DNA from: G965202915 sp965202915
GTDB lineage: Bacteria > Pseudomonadota > Gammaproteobacteria > Eutrophobiales > Eutrophobiaceae
Assembly (NCBI GenBank): GCA_965202915.1
Contig: OZ241847.1
Location: forward strand, 1-64,000
DNA length: 64,000 nt
Direction: 5' to 3'
In this document: piece after piece, positions 49,893 through 60,000 of the stretch
How the letters are laid out: each line of letters starts with the position of its first letter
Position numbering within the stretch: the first letter of the stretch is position 1
Notes under the pieces: generated by a model
Seen by the model: only the letters and a program-made list of their open reading frames with translations
Database searches by the model: none
Told to the model about the DNA's origin: nothing
Program-made: the position numbers and the translations under genes

Positions 49893-50738
49893 ATGCGATT
49901 TGTGCGAATATCTATTGGTTTGTTGGCGGTGTCGCTGTTTTCAGGGTGTGCTTCATTAACGACGCAGGAATTGCGTAATGAGTGTTTCTTCGGGGCCATG
50001 GTGGTCAGTGCGACTGCCGGCGGTGTTATCAGTCCCTTAGGCGCCGGCGCGGGGGCCTTGGTGGGCGCCGCAACGGGCGCCTTTGTATGTGGTGACACCG
50101 CCGAGCCCGCCACTGCCCGGGTAACTCCGAAACCGACCAAGGCGAAACCGACCAAGGCGAAACTGACCAAGGCGGAACCGACTGGGTATTTTTGGCCGGA
50201 TGATGAAGATGGTGACGGCGTGCTGGATAGCTCTGATCATTGTCGCTTTACTCCCTCAGGCGTCGCCGTTGACGGTAAAGGTTGTGCCAGGGATAGCGAT
50301 GGTGACGGCGTGCCGAATTATCGCGACCAGTGTCCTAAGACCCCGCTTGGCAGAGTGGTCGACCTCAATGGTTGCGAATATGGGGCGGTAGCTTCAAAAA
50401 AACCGGTGTCTTCGCGCAGTGTTCTCTTTGAGTTCGATAGTGCGAGCCTGGGCTCGGACGCTAAATCGGCACTCGACAGGCTATTACCGACAATTCAATC
50501 GCACTCGGCCTGGAATGTTAATGTGAAAGGCCATACCGATAGTACCGGGCCGGACGCCTATAATCAGGATTTATCAAAACGTCGCGCGGTGGCGGTGGTC
50601 AATTATTTGGTTTCCAAGGGCGTGGATCGCTCCAGGTTGAAAGCGATCGGGGTTGGAGAAAGCATGCCCGTTAGCACCAATGACACACACTCGGGACGCG
50701 CTGAGAACAGGCGGGCGGATATCTTCTTTGGCAAGTGA
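49893..50738 (+). CDS. OmpA-family peptidoglycan-binding lipoprotein
   Basis: A 281-residue outer-membrane-associated protein. The N-terminus is a lipoprotein signal with lipobox LFSGC (Cys19). A glycine-zipper-like segment follows (GGVISPLGAGAGALVGAATG), then a linker of PTKAK repeats, two thrombospondin type 3-like calcium motifs (DEDGDGVLDSSDHC and DSDGDGVPNYRDQC) and a C-terminal OmpA domain with FEFDSASLGSDAK, VKGHTDSTGPDAYNQDLSKR and SGRAENRRADI. It should link the outer membrane to peptidoglycan. The gene has its own upstream promoter-like region and an AGGGAGG ribosome site. The glycine-zipper part is less common in Pal-type proteins. Confidence 0.92.
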   Translation: MRFVRISIGLLAVSLFSGCASLTTQELRNECFFGAMVVSATAGGVISPLGAGAGALVGAATGAFVCGDTAEPATARVTPKPTKAKPTKAKLTKAEPTGYFWPDDEDGDGVLDSSDHCRFTPSGVAVDGKGCARDSDGDGVPNYRDQCPKTPLGRVVDLNGCEYGAVASKKPVSSRSVLFEFDSASLGSDAKSALDRLLPTIQSHSAWNVNVKGHTDSTGPDAYNQDLSKRRAVAVVNYLVSKGVDRSRLKAIGVGESMPVSTNDTHSGRAENRRADIFFGK

Positions 50739-50846
50739 ATGATACCGATGATTTCGCCGTCTTTTAATTGGGTTTGCCTTGTGGCTAATAATAATGATGG
50801 GGTGTTGTGCCGGTTTTCCCGGTTGAGTATGCCCCCGAAAAATAAC

Positions 50847-50888
50847 GGTTAAACTAAGGATAAACTAATGGTTAAACTAAAGGATAAA
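50847..50888 (+). repeat. Short AT-rich tandem repeat upstream of the repeat-protein gene
   Basis: GGTTAAACTAAGGATAAA and GGTTAAACTAAAGGATAAA occur 23 bp apart in the 228-bp gap (50739-50966). They could be regulator sites. A strong GGAGGAGGGG ribosome site ends the gap. Confidence 0.5.
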
Positions 50889-50966
50889 ATGAGTGACTTG
50901 GTGCTGATTTAATTCATCATTGAGTGATTGTAGATTGTTGTATTGTTCTTGGAGGAGGGGCAAGCA

Positions 50967-52511
50967 TTGTATGCTGAAGAATTACTATTAGGTCTTCTGA
51001 AGCTTGATCAATCGTGGTCAATTGGTCAGGTCGATACGGATCTGCCGTCTAATCGTTTGGATATTACCATTCATTTTGGTAGTAAAAAGAAGCGGTTTTT
51101 CTGGCAGTCCGCGGATATTTCATCAGAAGGTTATATTACCTTGCGCCACTTGCCTGTATGGGGTATGCGTACGTTCCTCCATGTTCCGGCTCCTGATACC
51201 GTTGCTTCTGACAAGAGTTGGATGCCGCCTTATTCCAGGTTCACGCATGAAATGGAGGAATGCGTTATCGAGGCATTCAGTCATTGTCAATCGATCCAGG
51301 GGACGGCCAGGATCGTGGGCTTAACCGCCACCGAGGTGCGTGAAATATTGGAGCGGACCGGTGCTGATACTGAAATTGGCCGCCCTCAACCGCAGCCGGA
51401 TGATACGCCGTCCGATGATTTGACGCCGCAGTACGCCACGGCCCAGTCTTTTGATTTGGATTTATCCTACGATTCCAAACGTATTCCTCCGGAAACGCAT
51501 GCCGGCTGGCAGCAATTGCTGGATGGCAAGGTGCAGCTTGTTTCTTATACGGTTGGTTTACAGATGTTATTACAACGCGTGCGTCAGGCGATCGTGAATA
51601 ATCCCACTGAGACTGAACGTCTTGCCGGTACCCGTCTGGTAAGACAGTATTTTATTAAAAACCAGAGTGTGCATGAGCAGGATATACGGTTGCTTTTTAG
51701 CGACAGTCCGGTCACCCTGGTACCACCCACTGCCGATGCCTCCGGGCTTGCGGATGACCGCGACCGGCGTTGGCGTAGTATCATTGACGGTGAAATTCTT
51801 CTTGAAACGAGCCACGTGGGTTTACAAATGATGTTGGAGCAAATCAGACGCTCTATTGCGAGAAATTCATCGGAATCCAATTATTTGGCCGGCGCAAAAC
51901 TGCTCAGACAGTTTTTCGACAGACACCGGAATCAGCTGGGCGTTGAGTTGGGTCAACTCGGATTTACCGAAGCCGCAGCCGAGCAACCACTTCCGCCCAC
52001 TGAGGCGGCCATTGCGGTGCCGGCGAACACGGACCCGATATGGCAACGGCTTATTGATGGTGAATTAACCCTACGTACTGATACCGTGAGTTTACAGATG
52101 ATGCTGGTACAGTTGCGCCAATCCGTCCTTAGGAACCCGACCGAGTCGGCGCGAATGGCCGGTATAAAAATCCTGCACCAGTTTTTCCTGAAGCATGAAT
52201 TGCAACTGGCCGCCGAACTGCAACAATTGCACGCCGCCCCCGGGAGCATTGCCGACACCGGAACAACGGTATCAAAATCCGCCCAGGTGCCGGTCGAATC
52301 CGCGCTGGTATGGCAAAGATTAATCAGTGGCGATTTGCAAATACAGACTGATGCAGTCGCGTTGAAAATGATGTTGGAGGGTGTGCGCATCTCGATTCAA
52401 AATAACCCGTCCGACGCCAAGAAAATGGCCGGCGTAAAAATGCTCAGGCAGTATTTTATTAAACATCAACGGCTACATACAACCGAGTTGAGTCAGCTTA
52501 TAGCAGCTTAG
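50967..52511 (+). CDS. Four-repeat protein with an ISL3-transposase-like N-terminus, unknown function
   Basis: A protein of about 514 residues. TTG at 50967 follows GGAGGAGGGG at ideal spacing, so I choose it. Residues 1-130 resemble the zinc-ribbon plus HTH head of ISL3-family transposases (FLHVPAPDTV, then SRFTHEMEECVIEAFSHCQS and VGLTATEVREILERTG), but without the zinc cysteines and with no catalytic domain. Then come four repeats of about 63 residues (starting WQQLLDG, WRSIIDG, WQRLIDG and WQRLISG), each with GLQMMLEQIRRSI-like and LAGAKLLRQFF-like helices, joined by proline-rich linkers. It begins the chemosensory cluster. I know no family; it may bind DNA or act as an oligomeric scaffold. 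Confidence 0.78.
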   Translation: MYAEELLLGLLKLDQSWSIGQVDTDLPSNRLDITIHFGSKKKRFFWQSADISSEGYITLRHLPVWGMRTFLHVPAPDTVASDKSWMPPYSRFTHEMEECVIEAFSHCQSIQGTARIVGLTATEVREILERTGADTEIGRPQPQPDDTPSDDLTPQYATAQSFDLDLSYDSKRIPPETHAGWQQLLDGKVQLVSYTVGLQMLLQRVRQAIVNNPTETERLAGTRLVRQYFIKNQSVHEQDIRLLFSDSPVTLVPPTADASGLADDRDRRWRSIIDGEILLETSHVGLQMMLEQIRRSIARNSSESNYLAGAKLLRQFFDRHRNQLGVELGQLGFTEAAAEQPLPPTEAAIAVPANTDPIWQRLIDGELTLRTDTVSLQMMLVQLRQSVLRNPTESARMAGIKILHQFFLKHELQLAAELQQLHAAPGSIADTGTTVSKSAQVPVESALVWQRLISGDLQIQTDAVALKMMLEGVRISIQNNPSDAKKMAGVKMLRQYFIKHQRLHTTELSQLIAA

Positions 52512-52525
52512 GAGCAAATAAGGTT

Positions 52526-53527
52526 ATGTCCATATCTCATATAAATACCAAAATGGTTTCAGTCAGTGAGGCGAAAGAGGCAATTGAACAGGGCCGCATT
52601 TTATGGTTGGCGGGTTATGAAAATCTGTTAAAACAACTGCCAAAGGGTCGCTGGATAGGCGGTTCCATCCCTTATTTCATGTCTGATGAAGGGGGTAAAA
52701 CCACCCGCGAGCAGATTTACGTCGCCGAGCTCGACCCATCACTGGCCAAGCGCTTGCAGGTAAAATTTTATAATTCTTCGACAATAAAAAATATTGTCAA
52801 AGACGCGCCCGATGACGGTTTCACTATTGTATTGATCCCGGCCTTTACCGATATACATTTGGCTTACGCGCAAAATGCGCCCGAATACGAGGATATGTTT
52901 ATGAAGCCCATAGCCGGATGGGTGACCGGGATACATCTTGATGATTTGGGCACTATTCAGCCCAGCGTTGTAAACGGCGGTATAGGTGAAATCTCAAAGG
53001 ATAAGGCGGTTGCAATGCACGTTACTCTTACCCCCGGCAAGGTGGCCCGTATTGGTATTGTCAATATCCTCAAACAGGGAGGCGGTGATACATTCGAGTT
53101 TCCCGATACCGGTTTTTCCGTTAAAGAATGTATGGTCAATGGTATAGAGCAGAATTTTGCCGATTATTTATTGCAAAATAAGATTGATACCAAATCATCA
53201 CTGGTTGCCGATTATTCAGGTGCGATGATCAACGTCTCTTTTCAGGAAATAAATGAAAACGACAAAACCGTTTCTTTTTATGCTCCCGTATTCAGGGGGG
53301 TTGAATATAAACTTGCTGACGCGGTGAGTGATTACGTCTCCGAATTTCAGTCGGCTCTGCCTAATTTGAATGGCGTTACTTTTTCCTGTAACTGTGTTCT
53401 AAATTATATGTGGGCGGAGTTGGAAAATAAAAAAACCGGGGGTATTAATGGCCCGATGACGTTCGGAGAAATTGCCTATCAATTGCTGAATCAAACCCTG
53501 GTTTACTTAACAATAGAGAATGCATAG
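52526..53527 (+). CDS. FIST-like / DUF6976-type protein
   Basis: A 333-residue soluble protein. The segment LPKGRWIGGSIPYFMSDEGG, then IYVAELDP, resembles the DUF6976 group and has the general look of FIST sensor domains, which accompany signalling proteins; the family name is from memory. Near the C-terminus are FSCNCVLNYMWAELENKKTG and GPMTFGEIAYQLLNQTLVYL, a FIST-C-like end. It lies 15 nt after the repeat-protein gene and just before the receiver genes, so it probably supplies a sensed or adaptor function to the Chp pathway. No membrane segment is seen. Confidence 0.62.
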   Translation: MSISHINTKMVSVSEAKEAIEQGRILWLAGYENLLKQLPKGRWIGGSIPYFMSDEGGKTTREQIYVAELDPSLAKRLQVKFYNSSTIKNIVKDAPDDGFTIVLIPAFTDIHLAYAQNAPEYEDMFMKPIAGWVTGIHLDDLGTIQPSVVNGGIGEISKDKAVAMHVTLTPGKVARIGIVNILKQGGGDTFEFPDTGFSVKECMVNGIEQNFADYLLQNKIDTKSSLVADYSGAMINVSFQEINENDKTVSFYAPVFRGVEYKLADAVSDYVSEFQSALPNLNGVTFSCNCVLNYMWAELENKKTGGINGPMTFGEIAYQLLNQTLVYLTIENA

Positions 53528-53556
53528 ACAAACACAGTTTCTGTGCCAAATAAATC

Positions 53557-54594
53557 ATGTCGGATGAAGTTGTAAAAGTGGCCTTAATCGGCATGTCTGA
53601 GAATGAACAAAAAAGGCTTAATGCCGCTTTTGATTATTCTAAAAATCGGAGCATTGCATATGTTGCGTGTGAATTACAGGACGCCGACCCGGCCGTCCTG
53701 ATGGTGAACGCCGATGACCCTGAGCAGTTGTTTGCCTGGCAAAACTACAAAGACAGGCTTGCGGAAAACAATGGCAATATACCTCCGTCGGTGATGGTTT
53801 CCAGAGATCGTGAATTTCAAACCGAAGCGTATAAGCTAAGACGTCCGCTTATTGCTTCACGGGTTATTAATCTCCTTGATCAGATCCGGGCGAATTGCTT
53901 CGAACACGTCAATAATGATCTTGAGGCCGATAACGATCCTGCAAATAACGATCCAGACGTTGCTGAGGTTCTTGAAATCAATAATGATCTTGCGGCCGGT
54001 AATGATCCTGCCAATAACGATCCAGACGTTGCTGAAGTTCTTGAAATCAATAGTGATCTTGCGGCCGATAACGATCCTGCCAATAACGATCTTGACGTTG
54101 GTGAGGTTCTTGAAATCAATAGTGATCTTGCGGCCGGTAATGATCTTGCAATAATGATAGATGACAGTCCCGATATTATTAATATTGGCGACGCCTGGGT
54201 GGTCAGGTCGGCGGACAAGTCGGAAGCTCAAACGGAGACCTGCAAGGTGCTGGTCGTTGATGATAGTCTGCCGGTAAGGATTCAGATGGATCAAGCCTTG
54301 AAACAGTTTGATGCCGACGTTGATTTTGCCAAAACCGGTGAGGAAGCATTTGACTATATCAATAATAATGATTATGACGTTATATTCCTGGACGTGGTAT
54401 TACCGGGCGTTGATGGTTATGAGATTTGTAAGTTCATCAAGGAGGATAAGACGAAAGATACCCCGGTTATAATGTTAACTGGTAATTCATCTCCGCAAGA
54501 CAAAATTAAAGGCAAGTTGGTGGGTTGTGACACCTATCTTATAAAACCGGTTGGCAAAGTTGTCTTTCGGGAAGTGATGAATCAGTATCTATGA
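53557..54594 (+). CDS. PilG-like response regulator with an N-terminal pseudo-receiver and repeat linker
   Basis: A 345-residue protein. Residues 227-345 are a complete receiver: acidic pair in VLVVDDSLPVR, phospho-acceptor D279 in IFLDVVLPGVDGYEI, T/S in MLTGNSSP and K in LIKPVGK. Residues 1-110 look like a degenerate receiver (VLMVNADDPEQLFAWQNY). Between them lie three nearly identical 23-residue units, ADNDPANNDPDVAEVLEIN and so on, encoded by 69-bp repeats. PilG is the CheY-like output of the Pil-Chp system controlling type IV pilus extension; the N-terminal part and linker are not present in ordinary PilG. The exact output is unknown. Confidence 0.8.
   Translation: MSDEVVKVALIGMSENEQKRLNAAFDYSKNRSIAYVACELQDADPAVLMVNADDPEQLFAWQNYKDRLAENNGNIPPSVMVSRDREFQTEAYKLRRPLIASRVINLLDQIRANCFEHVNNDLEADNDPANNDPDVAEVLEINNDLAAGNDPANNDPDVAEVLEINSDLAADNDPANNDLDVGEVLEINSDLAAGNDLAIMIDDSPDIINIGDAWVVRSADKSEAQTETCKVLVVDDSLPVRIQMDQALKQFDADVDFAKTGEEAFDYINNNDYDVIFLDVVLPGVDGYEICKFIKEDKTKDTPVIMLTGNSSPQDKIKGKLVGCDTYLIKPVGKVVFREVMNQYL
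53917..54123 (+). repeat. 69-bp tandem repeats in the PilG-like gene
   Basis: Units begin with GATCTTG at 53917, 53986 and 54055, with a partial fourth at 54124. The high DNA identity and in-frame length suggest copy number can vary without breaking the gene. Confidence 0.9.
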
Positions 54595-54621
54595 TAACTT
54601 TGTATAGATGAGGTTACGGTA

Positions 54622-54987
54622 ATGACGATCAGGAAGGTTCTTATTGTGGACGATTCACCCACGGAATTGGTGAATCTGAACAAAATTTTAACTGACGCCG
54701 GTTGTGAGGTGGTGTCGGCCTCCAGTGGTAAAGAAGCCATAGCCATGTCTGTATCTGAAAAGCCGGATATCATTTTCATGGATATCGTTATGGATGAAAT
54801 AGACGGGTATGAAGCAACCCGTACAATTACGAATGCTCCTGATACCAAGGCCATTCCCATTATTTTCATTAGTAGTAAAAGACAAAAAGCTGATCGTGTA
54901 TGGGCTAAAATGCAGGGAGGAAAGGAACTGATATCCAAACCCTACACGCCTGAACAGATACTCGATCAGTTGAAAGCATATGGTTGA
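54622..54987 (+). CDS. pilH: PilH-like response regulator
   Basis: A 121-residue single receiver domain: VLIVDDSPTELVNLNKILTD, phospho-acceptor D54 in IIFMDIVMDEIDGYEATRTI, S in IIFISSKRQKADRVWAKMQG and the lysine in ISKPYTPEQIL. The WAKMQG and GGKE segments are marks of PilH, which opposes PilG in type IV pilus control in the Pil-Chp system. Its stop overlaps the pilI-like start by 8 nt. Confidence 0.88.
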   Translation: MTIRKVLIVDDSPTELVNLNKILTDAGCEVVSASSGKEAIAMSVSEKPDIIFMDIVMDEIDGYEATRTITNAPDTKAIPIIFISSKRQKADRVWAKMQGGKELISKPYTPEQILDQLKAYG

Positions 54988-55582
54988 TGCGGTATCTTGG
55001 AATATGAATAAACCAATAACGGGTAATATTGCTGATTGGTTTGGAGGGAAAAGAATTCTCGATAAGGAAGTCGATCATTTTGATCCGTTTGCGGGCGTGT
55101 TCGATCCCGCCAAAGACACCGGCACTCGGAATATTCGATATGGCGTCGGGTTTTGCGGAGAAAATTTTTTGACGCCGGTTAATTTGGTCAGTGAAATAGT
55201 GCAGAATCCCGTCATTTTCAGGCTGCCGAATACGCCAAACTGGGTAAGGGGCGTGATTAATTTACGCGGCAACGTGGTGCCGATAATTGATTTGGACGCG
55301 CATCCCGATTATAAAACGGCTGAAATCCCCGATGCCAGAACATTGATTGTTATTAATCGGGGTGAAGCGGCCATGGGTCTGTTTATAGACCGCTATCCGG
55401 TAATGCTGGACTTCGATGGTGAAGACGTGTCCGAAATGTCCGGTTCTGAATTTGTATCGAAGGTGGCCGGGGAATATATATTGAGCACAACCAAGGTGGG
55501 CGAAAGTATTTATTATGAAATTGATTATGCTTCTTTTTTTCTTGAATTGACGCACGCGTACTTTAATCAATTTAAGCAATGA
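54980..55582 (+). CDS. pilI: PilI-like CheW-domain coupling protein
   Basis: A 200-residue protein with a CheW domain: RNIRYGVGFCGENFLTPVNL, then RLPNTPNWVRGVINLRGNVV with PIIDLDAHP and ARTLIVINRGEAAMGLFID. CheW proteins link the receptor tips to the histidine kinase. The N-terminal 40 residues (WFGGKRILDKEVDHFDPFAG) and the C-terminal extension are longer than in PilI of Pseudomonas. It is part of the pilG-H-I-J-chpA order. Confidence 0.85.
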   Translation: MVDAVSWNMNKPITGNIADWFGGKRILDKEVDHFDPFAGVFDPAKDTGTRNIRYGVGFCGENFLTPVNLVSEIVQNPVIFRLPNTPNWVRGVINLRGNVVPIIDLDAHPDYKTAEIPDARTLIVINRGEAAMGLFIDRYPVMLDFDGEDVSEMSGSEFVSKVAGEYILSTTKVGESIYYEIDYASFFLELTHAYFNQFKQ

Positions 55583-55633
55583 GGATGAATTTGAAGAGTG
55601 ACGTCGATAATATAACCGTATGCGATACCTGCC

Positions 55634-57001
55634 GTGAGTAAAAAATTCAAACAAAAAATATATACCGCAACCGCCGTCATTTGCCTGTTGTTTATGTCCG
55701 TGTTTGCCGGATTTAATTACATCCTGGTTTCCGCCGGCGCCGCAGAAATCGTTCAGGCCAATTTACTAATTGGCTTGGGCATGATAGCCGTAACATTGTT
55801 CATTATTGTCCTGGGCGTGTTCCGATTTGTGAACGGCTTGAATACACCTTTGTTGCGCTTACAAACGACGACGAAAAAGATTATTGATGGAGATTTAGAG
55901 GCAAGATGCGGTATTAGAAGTAATGATGAATTTCAGGTAATTGGGGACGCAATCGATACCATACTGCATGATCATATATATGCATTGGCCCGAATAGAAG
56001 AGGAAAATGCGACGTTAAATGATTCGATTGTTTCCATGCTGGAAACCGTTACCCTGCTGGCTAATAAAGACCTGTCGATAAAGGCGAAGGTGAGTGAGGA
56101 TATAACCGGGCCTCTTGCCGATGCGTTAAACATGATGGCCGGGGAAACGTCAAAGGTTTTAAATGAGGTCACGATGATTTCCGGTGACGTTGCAGAAACG
56201 TCCAATCTGGTGAAAGCGCAGTCGGACAATGTGTTGCTGTTGGCGAATAAGGAGCAGGAGGAGGTGAACACGACCGCAAGGGAGCTGAGTTTGGCCACAA
56301 ATGCAATGATTCAGATTGCGAAATTGGCGGAAGATTCAAACGTTGCCGCTGAGGAAGCAATTCAAACCACGCGCACGGCCATGAGTTCGGTGACTGATAC
56401 GGTGGATAGTATTAATGTGATCCGTGATTCCATCCATGAAACGGAAAAAAGAATCAAACGCCTTGGTGAGCGTTCACAGGAAATCAGCGCGGCAGTGAAC
56501 CTGATTAACAATATATCCGAACGCACCCATATTCTGGCGCTAAATGCGAGCATGCACGCCGCAGCCGCCGGTGAAGCAGGCCGCGGATTTGGGGTGATTG
56601 CGGATGAAGTGCAACACCTGGCTGAGAATGCAAAAGAAGCCACGTCGCAGATTGGCACCCTGGTCAATAACATACAGATTGAAACTACAAGTACGGTTAA
56701 CACGATGAATGAGCTCATTACGCAAGTGGTCGACGGCAGTCAGCTCGCGGAGAAAGCCGGCACTCAAATGCATGAGACTCAAACCACCACCGCTGAACTC
56801 GTTAGCATGGTAAAATCGATAGCCGACAATGCGACCAAACAGATGGAGATTAGCAGAAAGTTGCATGAGCGTACTGACGTCATTCGTGAAAGCGTCAGAA
56901 AAACGGGCGTACATCTGCAAGAACAAACCGTTCATACGGATGAGTTGGTTGAACAGGCTATGTCGCTTGTTGCCTCGGTTGGTGTGTTCAAACTGCAATA
57001 A
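55634..57001 (+). CDS. pilJ: PilJ-like methyl-accepting chemoreceptor without a periplasmic domain
   Basis: A 455-residue receptor starting with GTG. Two membrane segments lie close together (AVICLLFMSVFAGFNYILVS, about 14-33, and LLIGLGMIAVTLFIIVLGVF, about 44-63), leaving almost no periplasmic part, unlike PilJ of Pseudomonas. A HAMP-like region follows (TKKIIDGDLEARCGIRSNDE). The signalling domain has the conserved tip ISERTHILALNASMHAAAAG, then EAGRGFGVIADEVQHLAENA. Input therefore probably comes from the cytoplasm or through partner proteins. It lies between the CheW-type and ChpA-like genes. Confidence 0.88.
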   Translation: MSKKFKQKIYTATAVICLLFMSVFAGFNYILVSAGAAEIVQANLLIGLGMIAVTLFIIVLGVFRFVNGLNTPLLRLQTTTKKIIDGDLEARCGIRSNDEFQVIGDAIDTILHDHIYALARIEEENATLNDSIVSMLETVTLLANKDLSIKAKVSEDITGPLADALNMMAGETSKVLNEVTMISGDVAETSNLVKAQSDNVLLLANKEQEEVNTTARELSLATNAMIQIAKLAEDSNVAAEEAIQTTRTAMSSVTDTVDSINVIRDSIHETEKRIKRLGERSQEISAAVNLINNISERTHILALNASMHAAAAGEAGRGFGVIADEVQHLAENAKEATSQIGTLVNNIQIETTSTVNTMNELITQVVDGSQLAEKAGTQMHETQTTTAELVSMVKSIADNATKQMEISRKLHERTDVIRESVRKTGVHLQEQTVHTDELVEQAMSLVASVGVFKLQ

Positions 57002-57035
57002 TACGCTCGAGCTAATGTCCTGCCACATATAAAAA

Positions 57036-60000
57036 ATGTTTGGGGTATCCGCCTTTAATCCAGCAACCAATAATAAAATTATTGGACTCATTGCTGAAAT
57101 GAATAGGGATATTGATTGTGATGCCGCGGCCTCAGTATCGTTGTCGACGATGGTTGCGTTACTTGAAAGACTCGTTGAGCAAACCGAGCGGGCGGATCTG
57201 GCCGGCATAAGGGACGTATGTCTTTTGTTGGCGGAAAATTTGTCGGACCTTGACGCTGATGGAAAAATCCTATCATCAGACCAATTTGAAATACTCAGAA
57301 AATTTCCTCAACGGTTAAGCTCATTCCTTGATGGATCAGATGCCAAATCCGCTGAATCATTATTGGGTCTTTTCGACCCCGAACGTTGGCCGTCGCCATT
57401 ACTGGATGAAGAAAAAAAGATCCTTCTGGGCCTGTTAATTGCCGATAAAGCATCGGCAAAAGATACCGATGGACTCGATTTTACCGCGCTTAACGCACTT
57501 ATCACCCGGAGTGACGGCGCCGATATTGACGCATTGAAAAGTATTGCCGACGAAATAGAGCGTATCAGTGATTTGGTGGGTGCGGTCGGCATGCAGGATA
57601 TATGCCTGCTGATCCATGAAAATATTATGGATCTGGCGTCTGTTGACGCGGGCTTATCTGATGATCAGATGACATTGTTGGTTTCATGGTGCGGCTTACT
57701 CAATAAATACTATGAGGATAAAAATAACGAGGAAATAGCCCGATCTCTTATAAAAAATACCATGAATGAAATATGGCCGTCGGCACTTGATGAAAATCAA
57801 GCCGGGATTATTGCCGGGATGATGAACGTCTCCTGGGAAATCGGGGAAGACGTACCGCCCGAGTATGACGTGGGCGCCGGCGATTACCCCATCCTTGGAG
57901 AAATTGCCGAATTGGTTGAAGATTTAAATCGGAATGACGCCGATCAAATTATTGCGTTGGCGGAAACCATTAATCGCCTGGGTGAAATTGCCGGGCACAA
58001 TAATTTATCGGATTTTCAGGATAGTTGTCGGTCGCTTTATCACAATTTAATTGATATTTGTGCCAAAGCGGGGAAATTATCCGATGCCCAATATGATTTG
58101 CTGAAGAGCTGGCCCGGATTGGCGGGGGATTATTTGCATCATTCGGACTCAGCTCAATATTTTGATCCTTTGGTCGCTTTCATAAATGACCCATACTGGG
58201 TGCCACCATCGTCAGACGCGGTACCGGAGCAGATGGAGCCCGGGGTGGACGACGACAATCTTTATGAGCAAACCCTTATTTCCAATACGGAAATTATTGA
58301 CGAACTGGCGAAGATAAAAGAACTGGTCGATATGCCGGCAAAGCCCAAGGGGGTGAACCGTGTTTTAGTGAACATGTTGCTGGATGAAATAAAAAAGATT
58401 ATTAATGATAATCAGCATTTATTTGACGCCTCGCCCAATGAAAGTCTTGAGAACGCGGTAATTGAAGGTGGATTGGCGCAATATATTGTGCAGATTGAGC
58501 GGTTTGGCGGTGCCTGCCAGGCGGCCGAGTTGGATGGCATATACCAGGCAAATGCTTATTTTAAGAAAAACATTTCCTTACTGACGTCCGGTAACGCGTT
58601 GATTGATGAAGGCATTGTTGAGTTGATGGGTCATTGGTTGTCGGCGCTTGAAAATTATTTGACGGAACTTGGCAATACCGATGCGGGTGAACAATTAGTC
58701 GGCCTGTTACGATCCGATCGTTTGCCGGAGCCGTTAATGGATGAAGTTTCTCCCGCACTTCTGGATTTGCTGAATTCCCCTTATTTATCCGACGAGGAGA
58801 TTAAACAGGAAACCGGGCTTATCGAGGCCACTGAGCAAGACGTGTCCATTGAATTGCCCGATGATATTAATCAGGAATTGCTTGATGGCCTGTTACAGGA
58901 ACTGCCCGATCAAACTGAGAGTTTCTCAGTTGCAATTCAGACCTTGCTTGAAGGCAACGGCGATATGCAAGACGTGGAAAAGGCGCAGAGGATTGCACAT
59001 ACGATAAAAGGGGCCGCGAATACGGTCGGCATCCGGGGTATAGCGGTATTGACGCATCAATTGGAAGACATTCTTGTCATCTTGAGCGGCAATAACAGGC
59101 TTCCTTCAAGGGCTTTAGGCTCGATATTAATGGGCGCGTCCGACTGTTTGGAGGAAATGAGTGAAGCATTATTATCCAGGAGTACAACGCCTGCAACTGC
59201 AATGACCACGTTACAATCGATTTTGGATTGGGCAAATCGTTTGGCAACAGAGGGCGTGTCCATTCTTGATGAGGACGGTACCGTTGTCGCGGAGCAACAA
59301 ACGACCGCAGTGGAAACCAAAAAAAAGAGCGCCGACGGTGAGCCGCAGGAAGAGGAGCAATTATTACACGTGTCGGCCAAGTTGGTTGATGATCTGCTGC
59401 GATTGATGGGTGAAATAGTGATTGTAAATTCTCAGTTGTATGAAAAGGTTAATACCTCTAAAGAGCAAAGTGATTTGTTATTGAGTAATGGGCTCAGGTT
59501 ACAAAATCTTGCCGGTGATATTGAAAAGCAAATCGAGGTCGGCGGCGTCGCTCAAACCGATCGGATTGGGATGAATCAGGATGAAGTATTTGATGCATTG
59601 GAAATGCGGCAATATAACGAGCTTCATTCCATCTCGAATCAACTTATTGAAACGGTTACCGACATACATGAATTTAATGCCGGGATTAAGGATGATCTGG
59701 AAGGTATGCATGAATTGCTGATCAACCAGGAAAGATTGAACAAACAAGTTCATGGCATGGTTATGCAGGTCAGAATGGTGCCGGTAAAAAGTATTGTACC
59801 GCGATTGCGGCGCAATGTTCGTCAAACCTGCCGCACCACGGGCAAGCAGGCAGTCCTTATTGTAAATGGCGCGGATACGCTTATCGACAGGGAGATTTTA
59901 AATACGCTTATCAATCCGCTGATGCATATTATGAGAAACGCGGTCGATCATGGAATTGAGGCCGGAGATGACCGGGTTTCGCATGGTAAAAAAGCCGAAG

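Noticed and set aside
53857..54294. Antisense repeat-containing frames opposite the PilG-like gene
   Set aside because: They only mirror the 69-bp repeats; the plus frame has an intact receiver domain.
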